DNA of 64,000 nt, from NCBI GenBank assembly GCA_948567375.1, contig OX419755.1:64174944-64238943 (forward strand), in the 5' to 3' direction. The position numbers were made by a program, and so were the translations under genes. Source of the stretch: Lunularia cruciata. Lineage: Eukaryota; Streptophyta; Marchantiopsida; Lunulariales; Lunulariaceae. Under the pieces are notes generated by a model that was not told the DNA's origin, ran no database searches, and worked only from the letters and a program-made list of their open reading frames with translations. Below, piece by piece: positions 12,901 through 24,208 of the stretch (position 1 is the stretch's first letter; every line of letters begins with the position of its first letter).

Positions 12901-13024
12901 TAGCATCGCTTTCGCTCCAACAAATGTCACCTTTCTACCCGATTACGGTCATCTAGATTTCATAGTGGGCTTCAGAGCAAATATCGACGTCTACTCAAAG
13001 GTCGTGGATTTCCTTACGAAGTGA
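9974..13024 (+). CDS. Triacylglycerol/acid lipase, alpha/beta hydrolase (9 exons)
   Basis: Predicted lipase of the eukaryotic acid-lipase / plant LIP1-like family, which hydrolyses neutral lipid esters. Exons: 9974-10177, 10376-10483, 11003-11143, 11516-11626, 11741-11884, 12166-12206, 12346-12428, 12525-12620, 12723-13024. All introns are GT-AG and the phases agree, giving 409 aa, close to the family's ~400. Conserved blocks in order: N-terminal VQTDDGFVLGIQRM; ANAGFDVWIGNART; FWDWSSDELAAHDLP; nucleophile elbow GFSQGT (Ser about 187); LLAPVVHV; TGANCCLN; Asp in GGTDGLSD (about 356); His in YGHLDFIVG (about 386). The triad is complete. The elbow reads GFSQG rather than the common GHSLG. A second ATG at 10004 begins a good signal peptide (MRTGERALCWCAMLAIG), so it may be the true start, giving 399 aa and a secreted or vacuolar protein. 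No expression evidence is available here. Confidence 0.88.
10353..10375 (+). repeat. (GT)n microsatellite at splice acceptor of lipase intron 1
   Basis: The intron 1 acceptor is preceded by TCTCTCTGG and then a run of about eight GT units ending in GCAG, directly followed by exon 2 (GTGCAAACC). The repeat replaces the usual pyrimidine tract just upstream of the AG, so changes in its length would alter the distance between the polypyrimidine stretch and the acceptor. Confidence 0.7.
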
Positions 13025-16000
13025 TACCATAGAATATCCAGCTCTTTGAACGTCATCATTGTGTTCTAATCAAAAGGGAGAGTCTTTCAGTTATGATGCT
13101 CCCACATGTAACCTTCATACATTACTAAGAAGATAATTCCAATATCGTCTGCAGTAGAATCCATTAGAAGTATCGCCTGACGAGTTTTAGAACTGGTATC
13201 TTGCCCACTTTTCAAGAATTGCATCAAGGTCGACCTTTTGTACTTTTCTCGTAGGTGTGTACCATAATCATCCAAAATCACCAAACCATCAGAAACCGCC
13301 ATCGAGAAACTTTTAAGCTCTCAATCAGTCGTAACTCCTTTTACCCATCGAGCAAAGCATGGGTTGAGTCCACTTTACCTCGGAGACAGCGTAGACATTT
13401 GCATGTTTGTTTTTTGCTAGACCAAACAGGTTGTTCTGAAGAAAAATTGGTGGTTCCTTTACACAGTTGAAAAGCATTAAAATACAGAATGTCAAAGACA
13501 AATTAGATTCATGTACTTTTTACTTATCGCATGTACAATTAGATTACATGATCTTTCATCCTACTTGCTACGTAATGCCACATCCATAATCATGTATTGC
13601 CAGAATCACACGTTTGAATAAGAGCATACTTTCTCCATCGATTCCAAGATGAGTAAAACACTAAATTTGTCAAGTTTTTGCATGAGCTGGTGGGTATTCA
13701 ATAGTTACAGGGAATGAATGGTTAGAACACCTAATCATTTTACCCATCCTATTAACAATGGGGCCTAGCCCATTTTACCTCTTGTGTCTCTCCCTTGTAC
13801 GGGTTGATGGGGTACTTCCCATCCTTCATGTGTTCTACGTGGTCGCCTTTTTTTCTCAACAATAGACTTGACAATACTACATCATATATACCATATATAT
13901 ACACCATGAGACATGTATATTACATCAACCCACACAACCGTTGTACATTCAGATATACCATGCAATTCTGGGACAGTACTTTGCATGATTTATGTAATAT
14001 CGGAAATATTCGTTTCATATACTTTCTTAGCATTTTCCTCTGCAGTACGTTATGGATGACTCTCTAATCTTGGATATGAAGGTTCAGTTTTCTACCTTTA
14101 CTTCAAACCTTGTAGTCCACATCATGCCCCTAAGACTTCGTCGCCCGAAGGGTACTTTAGCTCCTCGTTTTTGCTTTGTTTTGCTTTATATACTGGATCT
14201 CGTCTTTGCCAAGGCTCCTGAATCGTTGCGCCATTTTAATGGTACAAGTTTCCACCAAAGAAAATATGAGTCATCATGGTCAAAATCCTCTTTTAGAAAA
14301 CACCAGAGCAACAAATTTTATCTTACAGTGCTTTTACAAAGTGGATATTTAAATAGTAGTATAAGTCCTTTAAAAATATTTATTTTAATGACAATCATTA
14401 TCTTTCTTTTGGGTTTCTCAATCAAAGGTTATATTCTTTTTTCCTTAAAGCACTCACTTCATTTACCTACCTTCAATGTAGCTTTCATTTAGAGTACCTC
14501 ATTCATTATAGTTTGAGTAATATTTCTATCAGTGTGGATCTCCTTTTATCCTGTACGACTTCTGAGCTATGTTCTAGAATAGATGTCGGTAATTTAGTCT
14601 TGTCTTGTTTTACAAACTAAGATTACACTTGAACTACACCTTCGAGTAATTAAAATCCAACTCCTAAAATTGAGTTTTTAACTTTATGGACTATGATATT
14701 ACTTTCAAGCTCTGCAAACTTATTTTTAATATTCTGGAACTTTGCTGATGTCACTTGTATCTAGTCTAAGAGGAATATTTTTTGTCTCAAACATCTTTGT
14801 CTCTTCGATCTTTCTTTTCTGTTGTACACTTAAAGAACTTTGTCTACATAAACAGTTTCTTTTCAAACCTGATTCATTGAAGACTAAATCTCTCTCTCTG
14901 AAATAAATATTCTTCTACTTACTTCTAATTCTTATAAACTTCATCTTATTTGTCTATTCAATGAATGTAGAGACAATGGACTTCTGTATAAGCTTTTTCT
15001 TATTTTATATTCAATGAATCTATAGATAATGCTTTCTCAGAAGATTTTTTCCGTATGAAAATTTTCTTCCTTGTCTATTTTACTATAAGAGAAAATGCTT
15101 TCCATTTAAAAACTTTCACATGAAGTAAAGTATGTTTACGTCTGTGAATGCTTCTTTTAATAGTTCCAAAAGCATCGTTAGAAATAATCAGAGTTTACAA
15201 ATTTGATTGGCATTGATCTCTCCTCTTTTGAAGAATTTTTAGTTCTTTCATGTTGATTGAGCAAACTCTTCTTTTGGTAGCAAAAGCACTACTAGTATAT
15301 TGATACTATTTCCTATCTTGATCTACGTTTCCATTTCAAATATATTGCATTGATCTGCTTTCCTTTTTTATATATTTTCTGTCTTCAACCATTCATGTTG
15401 TAGATTCTATGAGTTTGAATGATTTTTGCATTCATTAACGAGAGAGATAAAATGTTTGGAAGAAATTTGTTAAGTTTTTTATAATGATGAGAATACATTA
15501 TTTATCTGTAATTTTATCATAAATACAATATATTAACAATTCTGAAATTTTTTGGTACTTAGTAATAACAAATCCTTCTTCTATCTTTGCTCCACCTTTA
15601 TCTTAAGGTAAGCTTTAAGGTAGAGTAAGGAGTTCATAATGTTTAGAAGTAACCAATTCAATGCTTAAATTGGTTTTTATTGCTTGCTCATGAAAACAGT
15701 AAGTCTGAAGAGAACATTCTTCCTTAACATTTATACCTTAAAAATACATGAACTTTAAAATCTTCAACTCATGTCTGAATGATTAGTAGTATATAATTAT
15801 CTCTTTTCTTGTCTATACTCTTCCTTAATAATGATAATAATGTTCAATGTGCTTTGCTCAATGAAAATTTGAAGAGAATACTTGAATTAACAATATGCTT
15901 TACTTTAATAAGCAAAACTTTTAGTTGGTTTTGAAGAAGGTGTAGACCTCCATTTTAGTGAGCTTCATCAAGAGCGTGGGAAATTTGCTTAGCCGAGGTG

Positions 16001-17511
16001 TATGACCATGCCAAAGGAGATAACTTTGGATGACATAAAATTATACCATCTAGCTTTGTGTGTGTGTTAGTTTATGAGATTCTCATTGATACCAAAGTTT
16101 ATGACGGTGAACTCTAAGATTAATTTATTGAAAAGAAATTTCTATTTTCAATTATTTTATAGTAATATGTGAACATATCTAGTACTTTTGTATAAAAATT
16201 TCAAAAAATTTAGAGAGATGAAAGCTAAAAATTTTATCAAAAAAAGAGAGTAAGAATCCTATATTTACACACTTTGGCAAGGGTATTGTCTCCTTGCATA
16301 ACATATAATTAGAGCAAACTATCATATATTGGAATGAGTGTATAGTGCTATAGAGAAACACATAATTAAAATATCTCTACAAATATACCAAGTCTCTAAT
16401 TGAGGTGTAATAATGCTCAAAACCATAAGAAACTGAACCAAACTTGTGATGAATTAGATTCTAAATTCTCTTAATAAAGCGAATGGTGTAGATATAAGAA
16501 CTATGACCTTATTTTATATCAACACTCATACACTTTTATAATATTTGTAGAATAATTTTATAATATATCTATTTAATAAAATTAAAAATAAATAAATAAA
16601 AAAATTTATATTAAAATTGAGGATTTTTATCTTAAATTGTTTTACACCATTATGATAATATCATCTCAACAAATATATAATAAAATTATTTTTTTTGATG
16701 TCTTTTTAGATAGTTAATAAGTTAAGATATTTTATGACTAGATTTGAAGCTTATATTAATTTAAAAATGATAGTAAATATATATTTTGATTGAGGTAATA
16801 AAGAAAGGATTTTCAATTGTATATGTATTAATAAACTTATATGATTCAACAAGAGAAAAGAGATAATTGATAAGAAAAAGTTCATTATGGATATTTATAT
16901 CTACTCTGGATAAATAAAGTCTTATCGGATATCTTGTTGGTCTCATTGAATGATATAAGTTTTCTAAATTGTGCTCTTTTTTCTTATCAACAATAAAATA
17001 GCAAGTTACATTAAAATATAGGAAATTTCATAAAATTTATCCAAGAAACACTGTAAATGATTGATTAATTTACAGTGGTTAATCATGATGGAAATTTTAA
17101 TTATAATCCTCAACCAGGTTCTATATTCAGATTATAGCAATCATCTTCAAAACTATTTGAAATTACTTGTCCAAAGTTGATTTTGAATAGAATATGAGTT
17201 GAGATATATGAGGTTGATCATTGCTTTGAATTTAATGTTTGCTTTACCATTGGATTTGCTTGTTACAACCAATGAAGTTATGATATGGGTTGTTATGTTC
17301 ACAAGGCATTGTTGACTAGACCTAACATGTAGTGAGTGTAATAGCTTGTGTGTAGGAACCTACTTTCTTATGAAGTATTAATTGAACCTCTACCATGAGG
17401 CAAAAGCTAAAAAGGATGAGTGTGTGGTATTGTGGAAGTTCTCTATTTTATGATGTATGAATTCTTTATTTTACGTCAAGAGGAAGAGGCTAGAGAAGAT
17501 GAACATATGAT
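13025..17511. other. AT-rich stretch without recognisable genes
   Basis: After the lipase 3' end the composition falls to roughly 30% GC. One open run of 146 codons (14052-14492, plus) matches no family I know; it contains a hydrophobic stretch near its end but has no supporting neighbours. Near 14955-15010 two imperfect copies of TATTCAATGAATNTA occur. Tracts from 14.9 to 17.0 kb are rich in T or A runs. The stretch probably consists of very old transposon remains, but I cannot name any. Confidence 0.5.
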
Positions 17512-18280
17512 TGTAATACTCCGAGGATAGGAGACCTAAAGAGAAACAAACCATGAGAAACACACACTTTCACACTTAAACTCCGATGCCTAAAGGAACA
17601 CCTTTTCTTTATTATATAGACAAAGAGGATCTCTTCCAAGGAAGCTCCACCATAGGATTAGGCACATAGATAGGTGACATGTTAGCAAGCTGCACCCTTG
17701 GATTACTTACTTGGATGGGTGACATGTTGGTCCTGGTCCTATCTGGTTGGTCAAACAAGCTTTGACCAAAAGGAATCATTTATAGAATCTTTGTGTAAGA
17801 ATCTCGGGATCACGTGGGTGAGGTACAGTTGGAAAGATCTCAATGAGACAAACAAAGGGGAGGGAAGGCCAGCCCTTCCCTTGTTGAGGACAAAGAAGGG
17901 GGGGGGGGGGGGAAGAGCATAGTTTCGAGGCTTAATTCATCCGTTTGGGCCTCCAAAATTGCCTTCAAAGATTTTAGGCATATTTTGGTTCCTACTCTAT
18001 TTGTACAAATCCCATTTTGGTGATACCAATTTTTGATCTGTTTAGTCCATCATGTGTATCATCCTTCTAGATGTTACTAAACCAATTCTCACCTTCAAAT
18101 CATATGTCTAGCTATTGGTTCTAAGGTTTTCAAGTCTATTTTGGTTCTACCCTATTAGTAGAGGTACTCTTTTTGTGATACTTCTATCTGATCTATTTTG
18201 ACCATCATGTATGACATCATTCTAGATGTTACCAAACCAAATTTTACATCTAGATCATATGTCTAGCTCTTGGTATTACA
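17512..18280 (-). mobile_element. Solo LTR of chromovirus family A (reverse)
   Basis: A 769-bp sequence starting TGTAATACTCC and ending TTGGTATTACA is the reverse complement of the element A LTR (18519-19260 and 35989-36741). It is flanked by a perfect 5-bp target duplication, ATGAT, at 17507-17511 and 18281-18285. There is no internal sequence, so it is a solo LTR left by recombination between two LTRs. It carries an expanded 15-G run at 17898-17912 that the other A LTRs lack. Confidence 0.88.
17898..17912. repeat. Poly-G tract (15 G) in solo LTR
   Basis: Fifteen consecutive G residues inside the solo A LTR. The corresponding place in the full element's LTRs has a short C/T-rich stretch instead (reverse strand). 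The tract is either a local expansion or a read/assembly length uncertainty. Confidence 0.85.
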
Positions 18281-18360
18281 ATGATGATTGTATGTTCATG
18301 GGAGCTCTCTATTTTTCAATCTTATTTTTTTAATTAGTAATAATCCTCCAATTTGCATGG

Positions 18361-18518
18361 CAAGGCTTGTGAATTTTGTTGTGTTGAACAAAAGCTCAAA
18401 GGTTGCTATGTTGGTTGATTATTTGAAAACTTGATTTCCACTTCTTATATCAAATGGTTATATAGTACCTCAATCCAAAACTATTGAATCTAGTGTTTTG
18501 TCTTCAAGGAAATGGTTT
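18361..18518 (+). pseudogene. Unknown decayed ORF, left half (split by element A)
   Basis: The plus frame reads LVNFVVLNKSSKVAMLVDYL, one stop, then FPLLISNGYIVPQSKT and SSVLSSRKWF up to the element A border. The same frame resumes after the target duplication at 36747 with EPHNFRAFTLLIMEISYLQA. Frame continuity across the insertion shows that the target of element A was coding-like sequence. I do not recognise the family; an older transposon or a decayed gene are both possible. Confidence 0.45.
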
Positions 18519-19260
18519 TGTAATACCAATAGCTAGAAAGATGATCTAGAGATGAAATTTGGTTTGGTAACATCGGTAAGGATGTTTTACATGAGGGACT
18601 AAGTAGATAAGCTAGAGATATTGCCAAAAGAGTACTTCTACTAATAGGCTAGAAATCAAAACATGCTTGGAAACTTTAGAATCAATAGCTAAGCATATGA
18701 TCTAGAGGTGAAACTTGGGGTGGTGACATTTGGAAGGATGTTACACATGATGGAGAACATAGATCGGATAGAGGTATCACCAAAAGAGCACTTCTACTAA
18801 TAGGGTAGAAGCCAAAAATAGCCTGGAAACTTTGAAGTCATTTTTAGAGGCCTAAATGGATGGATTAGGCCTAAAAATGAAAAGATTTTTTCCCTTTAAG
18901 GATAAAAGGTTTTCCTTCTCCTCCCATGATTTTTCTAATCAAAAGCTTTCCAATTGTACCTTGCCCATGCTATTTTGAGCTTCTTACAAGAATATTCCCT
19001 AAAGATTCCCTTTGGTCAAACCCATTTGACCAACTAGATAGGACAAGGACTAACATGTCACCCATCCAAACAACTAATCCAAGGATGGAGCTTGCTGACA
19101 AGTCACCAATCCATGTATCTAATCCAAGTAAAGCTTCTTTTGAGTGGATCCTCTTTGCTATATAATAAAGAGAAGGTGGTGCTCCTTTGGTAATCGGAAG
19201 ATAGAGTGTAAAATTTGTGTTTTCTCCCTTGAAGAGTTATCTTGTCTTTGGATTATTACA
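18519..19260 (+). repeat. 5' LTR of element A (742 bp)
   Basis: Starts TGTAATACCAATAGCTAG and ends GGATTATTACA; followed directly by the primer-binding site. A TATA-like TATATAATAAAG occurs near 19160. It matches the 3' LTR at 35989-36741 with many substitutions, so the insertion is old. Confidence 0.9.
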
Positions 19261-19261
19261 A

Positions 19262-19273
19262 TGGTATGAGAGC
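19262..19273 (+). promoter_or_regulatory. Primer-binding site of element A (tRNA-iMet)
   Basis: TGGTATGAGAGC, one base after the 5' LTR. It matches the standard plant TGGTATCAGAGC, complementary to the 3' end of initiator tRNA-Met, at 11 of 12 positions. Confidence 0.85.
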
Positions 19274-19870
19274 GAGTGTTTGAATCCAAGAGAGTAGATC
19301 ATCCCTCTTGGAAGAGCATGAGCTACTGAAATAGAATAATTTGAGGTGGAGAACATAATGCAATTGTTAGACTTGGGAAGGGCTTTAGCGAGCGGATGGG
19401 ATAGATGCATTGGGAGGACAATTTCCCATAGCTAGCTTCCCATTCTTGAATCCATTCCATATCAAGATTATGTACATCCAACATGAGCAAACAACAATAT
19501 TGTTAGTTAATCATTTTGGAATAGAATTCATGGACAGAGTGATGAATTCACCAAACATGGTGATTCTACCTATGGTGGTATACAATAAAGAGTGGTGATT
19601 TGACAATTACATTCTATTATGATGTTATGGATCTGAATGTACCAAATCCTCACCCTTTTAACATGCAAGTAGAAATCCGTTATATAGTTAGACCAAAAGT
19701 GATGTTTAGGATTTTGTAGTCCGCATTTTTGGTGAGGAATATTATCAACAAGTGATTGCATCTAAGGTCCCAATGGCAGTCCCCATAGTTTGTTCATCCT
19801 CTTGAGTGATCATTTTAACCCTCTATTGAAGTAGGAAGTAGCAAGTGAACATCAATTGTGTGTAGGAATC

Positions 19871-20930
19871 ATGGATCCGCAATTACAAGAGTTGATGCAA
19901 GGAATGCAAGGAATGTTAAACAAGTTTCAAGAAATCAAGATGACCATAGAGGAATTGCAAAATCAAGTACTTGTTATCAAGAAGGATCAAGTAATGCAAG
20001 GAAGAAAGTGGTCTCAACAATCAACACCAACAATCAAAGTACTTGGACAGTTATGCATGCCGATGATACAAATTCCAATCAACAACTAAGCCACCTTGTT
20101 ACTACAAATGAAGAAGACATGCAACATCGAGCCTTACAAGGGACAATGTTCCATGTGAATAGTGGAAATTGGATTTCAAGAATGAATTGATACCTTTGAT
20201 TGTTTACAACCAAGATCACTAATCATTCTGCAAGTGTGTTTGCATGTGGGTACTTGACCAATAAGGCCCTCACATGGTATGACGCTTGGGAACAATCATT
20301 GCTGGTAGAAGGAAGAGAGGTCACTTGGATAGCCATGCAAGAAAGACTGCTCAAAAATTTCCAATCTGTGGATTCCGTGCAAATGGCCTAAACCAGACTC
20401 TAGGGGTTGAAGCAAAAGAATAGTATACAAGGGTACGTGGAGGCATTTTTAGATCTTCAGGTTGCAATAACCAATATGAGTCCAGCCAAAGCTCTTGATA
20501 ATTTCAAGAGAGGATTAAAAGAGCGGATTTGAGGTAATGGTGCAAAATCCTTGTATTGTTTTTGAAGCCATTGCTTGTGTCCAGAGAATAGTAGGGGTGT
20601 TTGGAGGAGGTGAAGCGATTACACCAATGAAAAATTATTGGGCCGAGAAACACCATTTTGGTGGACCAATGCCTATGGAATTAGGCAACATTTGGTTCCA
20701 AGATAGAGGAGCAAGACCTCTCTAAGGAGAACAAGGATGGGTCAAAGAAAGGAGAGAAGGAGTCCCATGAGGAGAAAGGGCTCAATTAGAACAACAATGA
20801 TACTTCAATTGTGGTAGGATTGGGCACATAGCCATCAATTGTTGTGCTCGTCTTCTTAGAGGCCCTCAGCCTCCATTCAAGCGACCTTTGAACCACATGA
20901 AGAGATGAATTGAAGAATATATGGAAACCG
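19871..20930 (+). pseudogene. Element A gag (broken)
   Basis: Opens with MDPQLQELMQGMQGMLNKFQ, a coiled-coil-like start typical of plant chromovirus gag, then loses frame near 19990-20190. The core capsid part is readable at 20200-20520: LTNKALTWYDAWEQ-like sequence followed by GYVEAFLDLQVAITNMSP and ALDNFKRGLKERI. The zinc knuckle at 20801-20842 reads YFNCGRIGHIAINC, so the first Cys of the CCHC box has become Tyr (TGC to TAC). Several TAG/TGA stops are present. Confidence 0.85.
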
Positions 20931-20989
20931 CATTGGACAATAATGATTGCTAGTAAATGTACCTTGCGGCCTTATTGGCTCGGTGAAGA

Positions 20990-23390
20990 AGAGTAAAAGA
21001 GAGGAGGAAGAGGACGAGTGTGAAAAGGAGGAGCAAGGTAAATGCACAATTAATTGTTGTAAATAGTAGGCAATTTGGTGAGAGTGTTGATAGACCTTGG
21101 GGCAAAAATTTTTTCTTGTCTTGCTCTATTGCAACAAGGTTGGGGATGAAACTAGAGAAAGATGAAATAGAGTTACCTAATGGTCAAACAGAGAGGATTG
21201 AGTCATTACCTAGAAAAGTAATACTCTTTGTAGGAGTGCATTGAGAAGAAATCAAGTGGCAAGTGATACAACTAGCTTGTTATGATGCAATCTTAGGTAT
21301 GCCGTGGATGAAGCACTATAGCCCCATGGTAGATTGGAGAAAGAAAGTAGTAAAAACTAGTCAATAGAAGATCTTTAGGATTAAAGGAAGATCACAAAGG
21401 CAAGAGTTGACTCTATATGTCAAAAGACCATATTTATTGGTAAGACAAATAGATGTTTCATGGGTTTAATAAGAGAAGTCCGGAGTGCCCAACATAGTGG
21501 ACAAATTCCTGAGAAATTAAAAGATGTGCTCAATGAGTTCCAAGATGCCTTTTTGGATGAATTACCTGTAGGTTTACCACCAAAAAGGAAAGTAGATCAT
21601 AAAATTGAGATACATCCTAGAAAGACACCTCATTGTAAGCCCCCATATCAACTATCACCTCAGGAGTTGGAGGAGTGTAAGGCTCAAATAGAGGATATGT
21701 TGCAAAAGGAGTTTATCCAACCCAACATATCACCAACACTCTTGTATTGTTTGTGAAGAAGGACAGAACAATGCGCATGGGCATCGACTACCGGGGTTTG
21801 AATCAACAAACGGTGAAGAAAAAATATCTATAACCTTGCATGGATGATTTTTTTGATCAACTCAATGGGGCAAGGCACTTCACCAAACTTGATTTGTGGA
21901 GCGATTACAACCAAATGAGGATTGCGGAAGAAGACAAACAAAATGGCCTTTCAAACAAGGTAAGGTCACTTTGAGTAGTTGGTGATGCCATTTGGCCACT
22001 AATGCTCCAACCAATTTCATGAGTTTGATGAATGACATATTTCATCTATACTTGGGTAAATTTATTGTCATTTTTCTTGATGATATCTTAGTCTATAGCA
22101 AGATGTTGATAGAGCACAAGCAACATCTACGAGAAGCCTTTCAAATTCTATGACAAAATCAATTGTATGCCAAAGTCTTAAAGTGCAAGTTTGGCAAATC
22201 TGAAGTAGACTACTTAGGGCATAGAGTAAGTGCGGAAGGTATCCAAGTGTTAATAGATAAAATAGAGGTCATTAAAATGGAGTGCTCGAAAAGATCAGAC
22301 TTAACTCAGGAGTTTCTTGGGTTGACTGGGTTTTATTGTCAATTTGTCAAGGATTTCTCCAAGATTGCACAATCCTTAACCGCATTATTGGGCAAGGGGA
22401 AGAGGTAGATATGTGGAACTGCTCAAGAATTGGCCTTTCAAGAGTTGAAAGACGCATTACTGCATGCACCAATCTTGAAATGGTATGACCAAAAGTTCCA
22501 ATCAAGATGGCTATGATGCATCAAGTGTAGCAATAGGAGCAGTCTCACAACAAGAATGGCAAGATAGATGGCACTCAATTGCATATTTCTCTCATAATTT
22601 GCTACCGGCAAAATGGAACTATCACAACACCAAATGAGAAGAGTTGGATATTGTTCTTGCAACCAAGCATTGGAAGCACTAATTGGGTGAGAAGAAATTT
22701 GTGGTAGAGATAGACCACAAACCTCTAGTCTACCTCGAGACACAAAAGGATCTTTCTCATCAACAGATTTGGTAGGCAAAATGGATACAACAATTCAACA
22801 TGAAAATATGTGGAAGGCAAGAAGCAAATTGTAGATGCATTCATCCAAATGTCGAGGGCAAACAATTTGGTGGTGGAAATCAAGTTGAACCCTGAATTTT
22901 GGCCCATGATTCTTGCTACTACAAAAACTGATCCATAGATTGTAGATGCTCAATCATCCAAAGGCATCACCAACACCCAAGGACTCACCTTCAGTGATGG
23001 TAGGTTGTGGATCCTAGATGACATGGATCTAAGAACCACCATCTTAGTAGAATGTCATGATTTTGCTATTGTAGGTCATGTTGGAATGGACAAGACCTTG
23101 GATGTAGTCAAATGCCATTACTATTGGCCCAAGATGAGCAACAATGTGATGGCATACGTTTGGAGCTACCTACTTTGGCAACAAAATAAGGATTCTAATC
23201 AAGCCCCCACATGACTCCTCCAGCCTCTCCCCACTCTTACACAACATTGGGAACAAGTAAGCATGGATTTGGTTTGTGAATTGCCTAAGACCACCTTCGG
23301 GTTTGATTCCATTGTAGTCTTTGTTGATCAACTCAAAAAAATGATTCATGTACGTCCTACCACCAAGGATGTGACTGCCTTGCAACTAGT
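20990..23390 (+). pseudogene. Element A protease-RT-RNase H-integrase (5' part, broken)
   Basis: Protease: RVLIDLGA at about 21077-21100, where the expected DSGA Ser codon TCG has become TTG (Leu). RT: LPVGLPPKRKVDHKIEIHP, MGIDYRGLNQQTVKKK, then the catalytic [14 protein letters not shown] at about 22060-22105 and YLGHRVSAEGIQV. RNase H is decayed (22400-22700). Integrase zinc domain: GHVGMDKTLDVVKCHYYWPKM, followed by degenerate CxxC (Tyr and Trp replace Cys). The core begins SMDLVCELPKTTFGFDSIV and is cut at 23395 by the nested B elements; the same frame resumes at 35051. Confidence 0.9.
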
Positions 23391-23593
23391 TCAATTGTAA
23401 AAGACCAAGATTGAGGAGAGAAATAGGAGAATGGAAGCTCATATTGGGACATTTGAATGAGGGAAAACTCCGAATGCCTAGCATGAGCTTTGGCTTTGGT
23501 ATTTATAGATAGCATATAAGGCTTGTAACAATATGGAGTTTGGTAATGAAATTAGTAGGGTTAATGAAGTAGCAAATAAGACAAATTAGCCTA

Positions 23594-23606
23594 GAATATT
23601 CTAGAA
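23594..23606 (+). promoter_or_regulatory. Three-unit heat-shock-element motif in B1 LTR
   Basis: GAATATTCTAGAA, which fits nGAAnnTTCnnGAAn exactly, the canonical HSF-binding arrangement. The same place is preserved as TTCnnGAAnnTTC in both reverse B2 LTRs (29366-29378 region and near 34553-34567). That it acts as an enhancer is inference. Confidence 0.6.
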
Positions 23607-23614
23607 GTATCTAG

Positions 23615-23829
23615 GAAGCTTCTTGGGAAGCTTCCTGACTAGCTTAGCTTACCCTTCAAGTAAGTAACTTCTAGAAGCTTCCAACTAGCTTAGCTTGCAC
23701 GCTAAGTAAGCGGCTTCTAAAAGGAAACTTCTTGAGAAGCTTCTTGGTTAACTTGGCTTGCACTCTAAGAAAGCGGCTTGATGAGGCTTCTTGAGAAGCT
23801 TCTCAAGGGCCTTGTATGCTACCTATAAA
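23615..23829 (+). promoter_or_regulatory. GAAGCTTC dyad array leading to TATA box in B1 LTR
   Basis: Exact GAAGCTTC dyads (GAAnnTTC) lie at 23615-23622, 23627-23634, 23674-23681, 23736-23743 and 23795-23802, with a GAAACTTC at 23724-23731. Two pairs are 12 bp apart. The last dyad ends 21 bp before TATAAA (23824-23829), the layout of heat-inducible promoters. Function is inferred from motif match only. Confidence 0.55.
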
Positions 23830-23936
23830 TACCAAAGCCAAAGCTCATGCTAGGCATTTGGAGTTTTCCCTCATTCAAGTGTCCCAATGTGAGGTTCCAT
23901 ACTCCTATTTCTCTCCTCGGTCTTGGTCTTTTACAT

Positions 23937-23948
23937 TGGTATCAGAGC
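23937..23948 (+). promoter_or_regulatory. Primer-binding site of B1 (tRNA-iMet)
   Basis: TGGTATCAGAGC, a perfect match to the plant initiator-tRNA-Met PBS, one base after the 5' LTR. Confidence 0.92.
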
Positions 23949-24208
23949 AGGAATGGGATGGATGGAATTTATGGACCACCAAATCCACTTCCGCCAAACC
24001 CTTGGGATTTCATGTCCAGATATTACCCAAGTATCATTTCACAAAATTCATCATCTTGCGCTTTGGGTAAGATTTTATGCATATAATCATCTTGTCTGAG
24101 GAACCCTTAATACTTCCAGTGGTAACTCATGGAGAACAGTGGACGTGTTGCATCTATGTGTTAATCAATTAGATAAATTGGGAGTAGTGGGATAGAGTAG
24201 TAGCTAAG

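Larger units (their letters stand above)
23524..23935 (+). repeat. 5' LTR of B1 (412 bp) with heat-shock-element-like array
   Basis: A complete B-family LTR, TGTAACAATATGG...TCTTTTACA. It holds three imperfect tandem units of about 55-65 bp, each with GAAGCTTC and a (T/A)AGCTTGCAC(G/T)CTAAG-like block. Its TATAAA lies at 23824-23829. Related copies: 28713-29034 + 34644-34754, 29035-29443 (reverse), 34227-34638 (reverse), the solo LTR, and 43085-43562. Confidence 0.92.

Noticed and set aside
14052-14492. 146-codon plus-strand ORF in AT-rich DNA
   Set aside because: No recognised motif, no splice or neighbour support, and the composition matches the non-coding surroundings.
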